Source: Rhyacophila brunnea
Lineage: Eukaryota; Arthropoda; Insecta; Trichoptera; Rhyacophilidae
Assembly: GCA_022495005.1 (NCBI GenBank)
Contig: JAGYXB010001944.1
Coordinates: 1-64,000 of the forward strand
Direction: 5' to 3'
DNA: 64,000 nucleotides
In this document: positions 12,459-22,589 of the stretch, in pieces
How positions within the stretch are numbered: position 1 is the first letter of the stretch
How the letters are laid out: every line of letters starts with the position of its first letter
Notes under the pieces: model-generated
The model's database searches: none
What the model was told of the DNA's origin: nothing
What the model saw: the letters and a program-made list of their open reading frames with translations, nothing else
Made by a program: the position numbers and the translations under genes

Positions 12459-13304
12459 GGGTGCCGGTCGAAATCCCGAAGGGCCGAAATCCCGAATGCC
12501 GAAATCCTGAAAGCCGAAATCCCGAATGGCCGGAAGCCCAAAGGCCGAAATCCCGAAAAATAAAAAAATATAAACAGTAATAGTTTTCAACCAGCGGCAC
12601 CCCAATAGGCGGCGCTTTTTCTAGAGTGTGTAATTTAACAAGATAATTGGAATAGTTATATAAAAAACTATTATTGATTATGGAATGATGCAACAAAATA
12701 ATTTTCAACCAGCGGTACCCCAATAGGCGGCGCTTTTTCTAGAGTGTGTAATTTAACAAGATAATTAGAATAATATATAATAGATAATAGTTTTTATATA
12801 ACTATTTTAATTATCTTGTTAAATTACACACTCTAGAAAAAGCGCCGCTTATTGGGGTACTACTGGTTAAAAAATATTTTTTGCTTCATTCTATAATTAA
12901 CAATAGTTTTTAATACTACTATTTTCATTATCTAGTTAAATTATACAATCGAGAAAAAGCGCCGCCTTTTGGGGTGCCACTGGTTGAAAATTATTTTGTT
13001 GCTTGATTCCATAAATATTAATAGTTTTTATTATAACTATTTTAATTATCTTGTTAAATTACACACTCTAGATAAAGCGCCGCCTATTAGGGTACCGCTG
13101 GTTGAAAATTATTTTGTTGCTTCATTCCATAATTAATAATAGTTTTTAATACTACTATTTTAATTATCTAGATTAATTATACAATCGAGAAAAAGCGCCG
13201 CCTATTGGGGAACCGCTGGTTGAAAATTAATACTGTTTATATATTTTTATTTTTCGGGATTTCGGCCTTCGGGATTTTGACATTCGGGATTTCGTCCGGC
13301 ACCC
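12459..13304. mobile_element. Foldback element made of six 118-bp units (2 forward, 4 inverted)
   Basis: Outer ends GGGTGCCGGTCGAAATCCCG and (inverse) GGGATTTCGTCCGGCACCC carry short GGCCGAAATCCCGAA subrepeats. Inside, a unit marked by CAACCAGCGG, CCCCAATAGGCGGCGC and CTAGAGTGTGTAATTTAAC recurs. The GGCGGCGC core lies at about 12,608 and 12,726 in forward orientation, and at about 12,842, 12,959, 13,077 and 13,195 inverted. Spacing is 117-118 bp. The whole can fold on itself. No target duplication was recognised and there is no coding. Confidence 0.82.
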
Positions 13305-13741
13305 ATTTTAACACAACCCTGTTTGTAAGAATACAAAACAAACCGATCGAATACAAAACAAAACTGTCTATCTCCAATAGTATTTATGTCAAATCCAGAT
13401 GATACAAAACAAACATAGCCATCTCCAACATAAAATCGTAAATATCTTGTTTATTAAGGATCCGCGATTATTGAGCATTGTTTAAATCGTATTCTTTAAA
13501 TAAAATATAATCATAAATTAAGAAATTATTAACTCACGGGTTCAAATTAACCACAAAAACAAAAAAGTTGATTTACTCAGTTTCACATGTGATGGAGATG
13601 ACCACGTTTGTTTTTTAGCGTCACATATAGAAACAAAGCATTCCAACGATAAAAACAGGCCAGTAGACTTTTTTCAACGTAAATTGTTGAATATGAAATC
13701 TTCAACAAATTAATGTTGTTTCCCATTTCGTTAATAATTAT

Positions 13742-14146
13742 TTTGGGGAAGAGATGAAAAAGTTTGATTCGTTGCGTTGGATTTGTAACCCATTTCAAGA
13801 CGACTTACCAACTAGTATGTCAACAAAAGCAAGTGAAGAACTCATTGATTTATCAGAAGATACGTCACTGAAAAATAGTTTCAATCGTAAACAGTTAACG
13901 AAATTCTGGCTCTCAGTTGCTGATAATTATCCTTGCCTGTTCGATGAAGCTATGAAAGTCCTCCTCCTCTTTACTACCTCATATTATCTATGTGAGGTCA
14001 GATTTTCGGCTATAGTTAACATTAAAACTAAATACCGAAATAAATTGGATATATCAAACTCACTGCGATTAAAAGCAACTAAAGTTGAAGTTGGTGCTAA
14101 AACTGTAATGAAGAAAAATAAGAAACAAATACATCCTTCCCATTGA
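13742..14146 (+). pseudogene. hAT transposase C-terminal dimerisation region
   Basis: The frame reads LRWICNPFQDDL, then EELIDLSEDTSLKNSFNRK, then LTKFWLSVADNYPCLFDEAM, then LLLFTTSYYLCEVRFSAIVN, then IKTKYRNKLDISNSLRLK. This matches the SCAND3/ZBED-type hAT tail (W..NPF, L..FW, YP.L...A, F.T.YLCE..FSA....KTKYRN.LD). It belongs to the same element as the BED fragment at 11,431. Confidence 0.88.
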
Positions 14147-14824
14147 AATAACTTTGTAAAAAAACGTTGCAGGTGTAGGTATAAAGTAATATTTTTTTTT
14201 ATTTAAGTTGTGTTTCTTATTTCAAAAGTCTTTCATTCATATTGGTAACACTTATAAAAAATATTTTTTTTATTTCAATTAGAACAAATAAGACAGCATT
14301 AAGTAGTTCCACGACTCGCCACTGGGGAATTTGAGCATTACCAATATTTATGCCCCTTTTCTCTAAGACAGCTAAGAGATGGGTCCCAAGATTGGAAATT
14401 TTTGTTAGATGGGTCGGAGCCCAGTCAACTTTGGGAACCACTGGTCTATTGCGTTCGAATGTATGAATAATAGGTCATAAATTTTGTGTCGCAGCACAGT
14501 GGTGAGATGACGCACAGGCTTGTTATATAACCACTCAAAACATGTTTAATTTTTTTTTTAATCACTGTTATTCATTTTTATTAACAAGAATATTGTAACC
14601 TAACAGAAAAACAACTCACAAATTTTAAATGTGTTTTGAATATGAAGTTGGTTTTAGTTTCAGTTGAGTATGAACCTTTTGTCGCATACGCACGCCAAAC
14701 GCTCTATATAGTATTCCAAATACTAGTAAGTATTTTGGAACAAGTTTCTATACTAAGTATTTTTTATACTGGTAGTAAGTATACGTCTTCAAAATCGACC
14801 AGTTTTCCCATCTCTAGTAGTTAG

Positions 14825-15448
14825 TCTCTATGACTTCCTTTCCTACAGTACACAATATTACAAAAATGACGTCTTACCGTCAACGAATAAATTCCTATCG
14901 CCTGTGGCAGTCAGTTCCACGTTGCGTGCAAATAGTTTTATTTTATTGTACATAATCAATATAATAATGAAATTAATTTTGATTTCATTTCAGCATACAG
15001 ACACGCCGCCATCAAGAGTCCATTGATAGATTAGCCGATTTGCATATCCATTCACGTCTGGCCATTTTATTTACTGTAATATTTTTTCACTTTCAACTGC
15101 GTGTTTTTTTACGACAGCTTTCTCCGTTACATTAATAATAATTATTGTCTCAGCGTAACTCCATTTGCAGAAAAAATGAGGCTAACATTCAATTTTTTAG
15201 TCGTGTCTCGCTGTTAACTGCTGTATCCATTTGACATTTTGAATAACCAGAACATTATTAGCTCAAAACCAAATAATTTTCCGATGGTTGTAGGATATTT
15301 TTCTATACAACTTGATAGTTTTCTGTGTAGGCACAGTGTATGAAATAATTTATTAATTTAAGTATGCAGTAAGGTACAATGAAACATAAAATATGTGATT
15401 ATTTTTTTATACCTAATAAAATAATCATATACCTATGTATGTACTTAC
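14825..15448. other. Intergenic, nothing recognised
   Basis: No coding or repeat signature. Confidence 0.4.
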
Positions 15449-15766
15449 TTAAGGCCATGCATTAGTTGAGGCACGGTCTAAAAAGATCGTTGCTAGGCGA
15501 TGCGCGGATTGCGGGTGGCGGGTGAAAATGACGCCTGTCAAACGAAATATTATTTGTCATATAAATCCAACATACGTCCATTTTATGTTCTGTTTATTGT
15601 TCTATTAGTAACAATAATAATATATTCATTGACATGTTTTCTATTTAAAGTAGATGGGTAACGTTTTTAGTCATCTTTACACGATTTTAGAATTAATTGA
15701 CCCGTCGCCATCACGCAGCAAAGTGACGTGTTCCTGGGTCAACATTCTCTCACTGAATGGCAGCGA

Positions 15767-16222
15767 CAGTGTTGCCAAGTCAATTTTTAATTTCAGTAGA
15801 ATGTGTAAAAAAAATTCAGTAGATTCGACAAAATATCAGTAGATTTGTAGATTTCTGTTTTAGGAAAAAAATTTCGCCGCGGGCCGCAGGTTCCCAATTT
15901 TTCAGTCGGCTTGTTTTTTTTAGGAAAAATATTTTGTCGCGGGCCGCAGGTTCCCAGATTTTCATCGTCGGCTTGTTTTTTTTAGGAAAAATATTTCGCC
16001 GCGTGCCGCAGGTTCCCTATTTTTCATAGTCGGCTCGTTTTTTTAGGAGAAAAATTTCGAAGTTCCCAAGTTTTCATCAAAGATGGCTAATTTTTTTCCC
16101 GGCTGGTGGGAATTTTGTGAAATGGAGAAATATCAGTAGATTTCAGAAAATATCAGCAGATTCAGTATATTGCTAAAAATATCAGTAGATCTACTGAAAT
16201 TTCAGTAGACATGGCAACGCTG
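15767..16222. mobile_element. hAT MITE (CAGTGTTGCCA family), copy 1
   Basis: Ends CAGTGTTGCCAAGTC and GACATGGCAACGCTG are flanked by the exact 8-bp duplication GGCAGCGA (15,759-15,766 and 16,223-16,230). The uninterrupted sequence (AATGGCAGCGAGTCC, reverse strand) exists at about 55,736. Sub-terminal words 'caaaatatcagtagattt' and 'atcagtagatctactgaaat' are shared with the copies at 17,344 and 44,823. Confidence 0.9.
15861..16085. repeat. About 61-bp minisatellite inside a hAT MITE
   Basis: Three and a half tandem units. The core GGGCCGCAGGTTCCC occurs at 15,881 and 15,941, a variant at about 16,003, and a truncated fourth unit ends near 16,070. Each unit also holds TTTTAGGAAAAA and GTCGGCT.GTTTTTTT. 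Confidence 0.85.
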
Positions 16223-16507
16223 GGCAGCGAGTCCAAAATTTCGTCGCGCGTACAGTTGAAAATTATTTGGCGTTTCACTGACGCGTCACCTTAATATAAT
16301 AATATTCTACTTTAGCACTACATAGAGAGAATATATATTTTCGTGTGTACCACTGTGTCCGTAAACTTTTTTGCCGCGAATTTACAAATGCTATAATTAC
16401 CACAGTAATAAATTTAAAGTATATTTATTACATACTAGTAACTACATTGTTAATATAAGTAATTTATGACGTCTTCATTTATTATTTTCGTTGATTATAT
16501 AATTGTC

Positions 16508-16915
16508 GTGTCCGGAAACTTGTACGTATGGAGTTCGCCGTATCATACATCACAGTGAAATGTAGTATCGGAAATATATGGCCGTATATTAAAGACCGTC
16601 CAACCTCTTTGGGTCGTATAGTACTGACATAAAATTGGTGTGTCTAAATAAAACACGGTTCTTGTCCGTTTACTTTTGAAAATAGCCGATATACTGGATT
16701 ATTTGTCAGGTTAGGTTAGATTAGGTATTATCATTTTTGAATTTTGCCAAAATCAGCTATGAAAATTGAATTAACGTTCATATTGAATCTAATAAAATTG
16801 GAGACCGCATATTATACATACGGTCATCTCTTTCCGATAAGAAAGCTCACGGCGAACTGTGCCACGGTGAAATGTTTTACGTACAATTTACATGTAACCG
16901 TGTACCATACCATAA
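16508..16915. repeat. Dispersed repeat family X, copy 2
   Basis: It matches 3,297-3,715 throughout, including AACTTGTACGTATG, ACGGCGAACTGTGC and GTGAAATGTTTTACGTACAA. It lacks the 'ggaagccagc' block near the TTAGG run. Confidence 0.75.
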
Positions 16916-16926
16916 TGAAGATTTAA

Positions 16927-17331
16927 AAAATTTATGCTTTTACTAGAAAAAGAAAACATTTCAATGCTTGGCATGGAAATGATAAGTAATACATATTATT
17001 ATAAGATACTGCGATTAGTTTTGATTTACTAAACCAAAAACCTTTATTTGATGACGAAAGGCTTGGTGACTCACGCGTTGCGTAGTTGCGTAGTTGCGTC
17101 CAGAGGGGACCACGGATCTTTTTGTTTGTGAAGAATAGTTTAAGGTTGGTATTGAGACAGAAACTAGTTGGTACATACCATACCAAACTATCATTACCTA
17201 CTGTATTTTAGTCACCATTAGTAATACATAATCATAAACACTAATGCGTAACTACATATTTTTTACGTTCATTAGATATCATAAGATTTAGGTCAAGAAA
17301 GGAGAATAATCGACGCTTTCAAAAATTGGTG
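16927..17331. other. Intergenic, nothing recognised
   Basis: A short GTTGCGTAGTTGCGTAGTTGCG tandem at about 17,078-17,099 (reading direction plus). No coding. Confidence 0.4.
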
Positions 17332-17343
17332 CTGGGGACCAAC

Positions 17344-17764
17344 CAGTGTTGCCATGTCTACTGAAATTTCAGTAGATCTACTGATATTTTTTGCCAATAT
17401 ACTGAATTTTTGATTTTTTTTCGAAATTCAAGAAATCTACTGATATTTGTGTTTCTCCATAATTGTAAGTTTACTGATGATTATTTTAATAATAAACTTG
17501 AAATGATTTACGCACGATCTTTTTTAATGTGTTACACTTCTAAATTGACGAAGAAAGCATTGTAACTCTACCCAAGAGCGCCATTTTACCCATTAATATC
17601 ATCATTTTTTACAATAAATTAATATTATTAGTTATTTTTATCCTTATTAGTCTTAAATTATATCTAATATACTACATTTTCCAAAATCTACTGATATTTT
17701 ATGAAATCTACTGATTTTTTTGTCAAAATCTACTGAAATTTTAAATTTTGACTTGGCAACACTG
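17344..17764. mobile_element. hAT MITE (CAGTGTTGCCA family), copy 2
   Basis: Ends CAGTGTTGCCATG and TTGGCAACACTG. CTGGGGAC follows the right end and also occurs at 17,332-17,339, four bases (CAAC) before the left end. The target duplication is therefore present but offset on the left. The interior has 'atctactgatatttt' words as in the other copies. Confidence 0.85.
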
Positions 17765-17772
17765 CTGGGGAC

Positions 17773-18727
17773 ACTTTATCCGTATCTTCGGGGTTATATT
17801 AAAAAATGAAAACATGGCTGGCGACATGCCTTCAAAGTTCTTTGGCCATCATGGCGACTGAATGAAATATAAAATAATATGTTTATTGAGAAATGTGACA
17901 TGTAAACGATCGAAAAATATCAAGATGGCTTAATCAAAAGAATTAAACTGCACCGCTCTCAATGAACGAGATTCACTCCAGAGAAAGATCATGTTGTTAG
18001 TGCAGTTAATTCTACAGTTTCTGAACTGAAGAAAGTCTCAATTTGGTACTCAGGTAGATTGATATAAACGTTTTTATTATTGATCAAATAATATAAATAT
18101 TTCTGTTTCAGGTCAGTGGAGTGAATTGTATTCAGAAGTGTAATTTTATGAATGTATCTACCTAATGCGATTAATCGAGACTTTTATTGTGCGGGGTAAC
18201 TCTGGGCCAAGTTAATCTTCTACAATCTACAGCTTCTTTAATGCCTAATTCATAAATAATTGTAGATTTACTGTAGTAACAAAGAAATTACACTTTACTA
18301 AACAAACAGAGAATCACATACACACACACATACGCAATGATAAGTGATTGTGGCTCTCGCACAGTTGTTATCATTTGACCTATATTTTGCAGTACAAAAA
18401 TCTTGTTAGAAATTCTATTTCGCGGTAGGCAAGATTGATAAAAACAAACAGTATGTAGGTACAAATAGAATAAAGCATATAGGTACAAATAGGATATAAG
18501 GTGCGTATTCCGGTATTAGTTCGCAGTCACGTCGACAACACGTACCTATGTCGAAAATCTACTGACGATTATTGTGAAAAGGTCTGATTGTTTTATATAT
18601 TATTAATTATTATGTATCCCAGTCTTTTATATAATATCTTGATGCTGTTACTATGGGACTATTATACATATTTACGTATTTAGTGAAATTTCGAGAAATT
18701 CAGGTCCATTGTATCTAGATTCTAGAG
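17773..18727. other. Intergenic, nothing recognised
   Basis: AT-rich with no supported gene; contains a short (CA)n at 18,318-18,330. Confidence 0.4.
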
Positions 18728-19681
18728 CAGCGATTTCCAAACTGGGAGGCGCGGACTGTTGCAAAGGAAGGCGCGAAAAGTTTAATACGAATGTAGCCAT
18801 AGGTTTGCAGTTTGCAAGTGCATAGTTCATAAAATGGCCGCTAGTTATAAACTACATAAAAAAACAGTCCTATAAAAGTTAGGTTGTTTGCAAATCTGTC
18901 TGAAGATATGGATCACTTGTATACTACTGTGAAATGCGCTGGCAATCTCGTGAAAAAATGATATAAAAAGAGTCAAATCATATTGAAGAGGCAATTTTTT
19001 TTAGGAAAGATAACTTTTTGGTAATTGTTAAACTTGCCTATTTGGTGGAAATTTAAAAAAAAATGATTAAATAAATCGATGGAAGGACCACTTATGCATT
19101 CATTGATTTAAAAAGACAAAGTGAAAGCATTCATAAAAAATAATAAAAAAACAAAAATCTATTTACCGAACACTAATGCATTTTTTACAATAATATTTAT
19201 TTATAAGATCTCGATTTTACAAAATACGCGTGGATGTAGAATCCATTTGTCAATGAACATGATAATGAATTTGGATTGAATACTATTGAAAAGGAAAAAT
19301 TGATAGAATTATCATGCGATAATTGATTGAAACAAAAACCGTAGTTCAATTTTGGTTGAATTTAAGTGAAGAATCGAAATATAATACTTTGTCAAGAAAA
19401 TCAATGCATGTTGTAATTTAAGTTCTGCTAGGTATCATTCGTAACATCATATTAATGCGCAACGGGATCAACTGAAATGAAATTCAAATATAGATTTAAA
19501 AAAAGGAATATACATTCTTATAGTAAAACTTGTTTATTTTTTTAATAAAGTTTTTTGTATTTAGAAGTACATTTTGACTATTTAAATATGTGTCTGTATT
19601 ATTTAATGAACTAAAGGGGGGGAGGCGCCAAGATTAGATTTTTTAAGGGAGGCGTAGTAACATAAAGTTTGGAAACCACTG
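18728..19681 (+). mobile_element. hAT relic (SCAND3/ZBED-like), internally deleted
   Basis: Ends CAGCGATTTCCAAACTGGGA and AAGTTTGGAAACCACTG are inverted. Sub-terminal GGAGGCGC occurs at both ends. Near 19,225-19,340 the plus strand reads NPFVNEHDNEFGLNTIEKEK, then LIELSCDN. This is the linker before the hAT C-terminal domain, with stops at the Trp-adjacent codon and after DN. Flanks share only TAGAG, so the target duplication is unclear. Confidence 0.75.
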
Positions 19682-19989
19682 TAGAGTATGGGTCGTGCTT
19701 ATCGCCGGTAAACCTCTTTCGTAAGCGTACGATTCCAACTTTTGAGATACAAAATAAACAATGTTCTCTATTAGTGATGTGACCACTGACGGTTCGTTAG
19801 ATGAAATCGTACCTTTCGATACATAATTTTTGAATAATAATATTGTATAAGGCGAATGCTTGCCCTACCAGAGGCATCTAACTGAAAAATACAAAGCTTG
19901 CAATTTGACGCAATTTATTGGTAATTAATATACAATTTAACGTGTTTTCATTAATCAATCTGAAAATATTAAAAGGAAAAAAGTGTGAA

Positions 19990-20364
19990 ATCTGCTGCTG
20001 CATTTTAACTAGAATTGTGTTGATAATAGTGGCTTCAGTGTTTCGAAGAGACGAAGCACTGCATTGACATTCATTCGGTTCCCCTTTATTTTTATCACTG
20101 ACATGGCCGAAAAAGTCTTCTCACATGAATATGTAGTCGAAAATCCGGAAAATAATTTTAATGAATTTAGTGGTAATATCCAAAACTGATGCAATGGTTG
20201 TATCTTATGTCTGAACATAAGAGTGACATTAAAAGAATAATAATATTGTGTACCCATTTAATTTGTTGAATGACAATTGGTTTGCAATTTTTGGCATACC
20301 TATACATTTTAAAATGGGCGACAACTGTGGCAGAAATTCTCGGACCGGTGGTTGAGAAACACTG
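19990..20364 (-). mobile_element. hAT transposase C-terminal relic with one terminus
   Basis: The reverse strand 20,257-20,009 reads FSTTYSCEKTFSAMSVIKIK, then GNRMNVNAVLRLFETLKPLL, the hAT dimerisation tail (Y.CE..FSAM..IK.K.RNR.N). A terminus TGGTTGAGAAACACTG ends at 20,364. The opposite terminus was not found. Confidence 0.8.
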
Positions 20365-20556
20365 AATTATAAATAATCTAGTTTAACTGAAAAAACCTTA
20401 TTTTATGATAATGGTGTTTGAATTTTTGCACATCTTTTCATTTCAATTCAAAAACCTTAAATTTTGAAGGATACTTAAGTACTTATTTGGTTTTTTTAAT
20501 TATTTAGTTGAATACAATTGAGCAATACTTATATAACTACATAATATCTTTGTATA

Positions 20557-20854
20557 CGAGGCGTGTATTTTCAAAGTGAACTTATTTATTCCACTTCAAC
20601 AAATTTTTGGCAAAAGCCAAAAAACTGTTTACGGTATTGATGTTACGTAACATCAACATCGTTGTTACATACTTAATATGTTTTTTGTAGTGGAATAAGT
20701 TACTTTTGTAACCAACACCGATTTTTAAATTGATTTTTCTACCTGATTCAATGCTATTAGGTTCTTATATACAAAAAATACTTGTTCAAAATTGTATGCT
20801 TTAAATTTAAATTCTGTCAAGTAGTGGAATAAGTTCATTTTGAAAATACACCTC
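20557..20854. mobile_element. Mariner-like MITE, 298 bp
   Basis: Ends CGAGGCGTGTATTTTCAAA and TTTTGAAAATACACCTC sit between TA dinucleotides. 'gtggaataagtt' words repeat inward from both ends, and a small hairpin (TTGATGTTACGTAACATCAA) lies at about 20,637-20,656. TA target and GAGG.GTGT ends fit Tc1/mariner. Non-coding. Confidence 0.75.
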
Positions 20855-20869
20855 TAATATCGAATAGCA

Positions 20870-21107
20870 TCAACGAATAATATCGATATTGTAAAATAGA
20901 AAGTTCACCAAAACAACTATCGAACTGACATTTAGAGCCCTTGTCTTAGTCTAGGTAAGCCCCAATACTATGCTTGTACTTGCGGTGGGGTAGCTACAAC
21001 ACTGGGTACAGTAGGTAGTTGAAGTCCAGACAATCTGCTGAAAAATTGTGGAATTTGAGATTGTACTTACACAGGCCGTATTTTGCCGACCGCTTTAAAA
21101 AACTTTA
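20870..21107. other. Intergenic, nothing recognised
   Basis: Short unassigned spacer. Confidence 0.35.
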
Positions 21108-21115
21108 GTTAAGAA

Positions 21116-21535
21116 CAGGGGTAGTCAACCTTTTTATGCCTATTGCCCACTTTTGTATCTCTGTTTGTAGTAAAATTTTCTAACCGTCCACCGGTTCCAC
21201 AGAAATAGTGATTTATAAAGTAGGGAAGTAACTTTACTTTATAAAATTTATAAAGCAGAGTTACAGCAAGTCAAAGCATATAATAATAATTACTCACCAA
21301 ATACTTTATGTCAGACTATCGGTAAGTTTGGCAGAATAAATCTTTATAAAACAACTTACTGTAAGTAGTTAAATCTATATTTTTATTTATACTTTGCATA
21401 GACATAGAAGCATGAAGTCTGATGAAATTACATTTAATTAATTAAATTATTAATGAGATTATTTTTAAAACCCCTACCGCCCACCGTGAAATCTGGAACG
21501 CCCACTAGTGGGCGGGATCAGGTTGACTACCCCTG
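21116..21535. mobile_element. hAT MITE (CAGGGGTAGTCAACC family)
   Basis: Ends CAGGGGTAGTCAACCTTTTT and ATCAGGTTGACTACCCCTG are inverted repeats, flanked by GTTAAGAA and GTTTAGAG (6 of 8 matching). Both ends carry 'gcccac' words near the termini. Non-coding. Confidence 0.85.
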
Positions 21536-21705
21536 GTTTAGAGTTTAGACAATAACAGCTTAAAAATAGATGCAAGTTATGAAAAAAATATATTAGGAAT
21601 TTGTGGTGCATTAGGCTAGATACTATAAATATAATCATAATGGAATCTTGTGTTAAGCTTTTTTTATAAGAGTCATTTTGTCAAATCAATTTGAGACTTA
21701 CCTAT

Positions 21706-21915
21706 TCATTCCATTTTACTTCTCGTCAAATATTGCGAACCAGACTCACGATTTTGTTTTATTGCCACCACTAAACATATTGCACTCAATAATACTAAAA
21801 TGACCATTAATTTATATTCGCATCCATCTATCGATTTGACTGTCTCAGAAGCCGATTTAATAATGTCAATAAAAAAAGAGCCGGCGTTATCGCCACTCCC
21901 GCAGCAGGCATTCAT
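21706..21915 (-). CDS. Small single-pass membrane-protein ORF, 69 aa, function unknown
   Basis: From an ATG at 21,915 (context AATAATATGAATG) the protein has a short Cys/Gly N-terminus (MNACCGSGDNAG), an amphipathic stretch, a strongly hydrophobic segment KLMVILVLLSAICLVVAI at about residues 34-51, and a polar tail ending LTRSKME. Composition is protein-like rather than random AT translation. The stop is followed 4 bases later by a GTAAGT donor-like site, so a spliced transcript is possible. I do not recognise the family. It could be a host microprotein, a transposon accessory ORF or an integrated viral fragment. Confidence 0.35.
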   Translation of the reverse strand: MNACCGSGDNAGSFFIDIIKSASETVKSIDGCEYKLMVILVLLSAICLVVAIKQNRESGSQYLTRSKME

Positions 21916-21984
21916 ATTATTTTCAATTATTACAAATAATACATTAAATAGGTGTAAACATGATGTATCCCAAGACAAAATAGT

Positions 21985-22589
21985 TTACATATGTTTGCAG
22001 TCAAATCTTTATACAATAGTGGCCATTCAGAAATGTAATATCAATATTTAATTTAAAAAAAATAACAAGCTTTAACCAGTAAACAACAAAACAAATTATT
22101 AACAAGTAACAACAACTGACAGCTAATAATAATAGACAAAGCCATAGACTAATATATTGGACATAATAATATCGGGCTAGAGACCATAAACAAAAAAGTT
22201 ATCCTCTGACCCACTACCAAGTTCCTAAGTATACTGACCACCGTATTTTGCAATGGATCATCAACCATGATAAACAATACGTAGGTATTGATAGTGAGTT
22301 GGACAAAAAATGCTAAATATTATTTAAGAGTTTTAAATTGAATGAGAACAAGTTCTAAACACCAAGAAATGAAGGTAAAAAAACACACCAAACATTATAA
22401 GTATGGCGAAGTAAGGGTATAAGAGTAATGGTGATAATTTAATTTAATCATTAATAGGGTGAAAAATAAAAGACGTCGAAATATCAGGACAATATATAAT
22501 TAAATCCTTACAAGAAATATATTATTACACAAAAGCCAGGAAAATACCTACACGATTTTTTATAGTTTAAGTAGTTAGGAACAGTATTA
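21985..22589. other. Intergenic, nothing recognised
   Basis: AT-rich. Includes one CCATAGACTAATAT motif at 22,142-22,155. Confidence 0.35.

Larger units (their letters stand above)
11227..14443 (+). mobile_element. Autonomous-type hAT transposon relic (BED-finger transposase), 3.2 kb
   Basis: Ends CATGGTTTCCCAAACT and TTTGGGAACCACTG are bounded by the 8-bp duplication GTCTATTG (11,219-11,226 and 14,444-14,451). The empty site is present in the copy at 39.8 kb (reverse complement TTAGTCTATTGCG). It carries the N- and C-terminal parts of a transposase, but the catalytic middle is interrupted or replaced. A foldback element sits at 12,459-13,304. Confidence 0.9.
11010..14816. mobile_element. 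Non-autonomous hAT element split by a second hAT insertion
   Basis: Termini TAGAGGTGAG and CCCATCTCTA are flanked by a perfect 8-bp duplication GTAGTTAG (11,002-11,009 and 14,817-14,824). Its two halves (11,010-11,226 and 14,452-14,816) match, in reverse, the uninterrupted copy at 39,332-40,044. The middle is the later hAT at 11,227-14,443. Confidence 0.88.
15449..16294. mobile_element. TTAA-flanked MITE copy 1, interrupted by a hAT MITE
   Basis: Bounded by TTAA (15,449-15,452 and 16,291-16,294). The left interior reads GGCCATGCATTAGTTGAGGC and the right interior GTTTCACTGACGCGTCACC. Outside the insertion at 15,767-16,222 it matches, in reverse, the 382-bp copy in RPN2 intron 1 (55,672-56,053). 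TTAA targets are typical of the piggyBac superfamily, but terminal inversion is weak, so this is a tentative class. Confidence 0.75.

Noticed and set aside
12459..13304. CRISPR-like spaced repeats
   Set aside because: Units switch orientation and are themselves repeated end to end, with no unique spacers; eukaryotic foldback element.
13205..13402. Short frames over the foldback element ends
   Set aside because: Translations of CCCGAAAT/GGGATTTCGG tandem words, not protein-coding.
20009..20257. Considered as a host gene
   Set aside because: Sequence is the hAT dimerisation tail with an adjoining hAT terminus.
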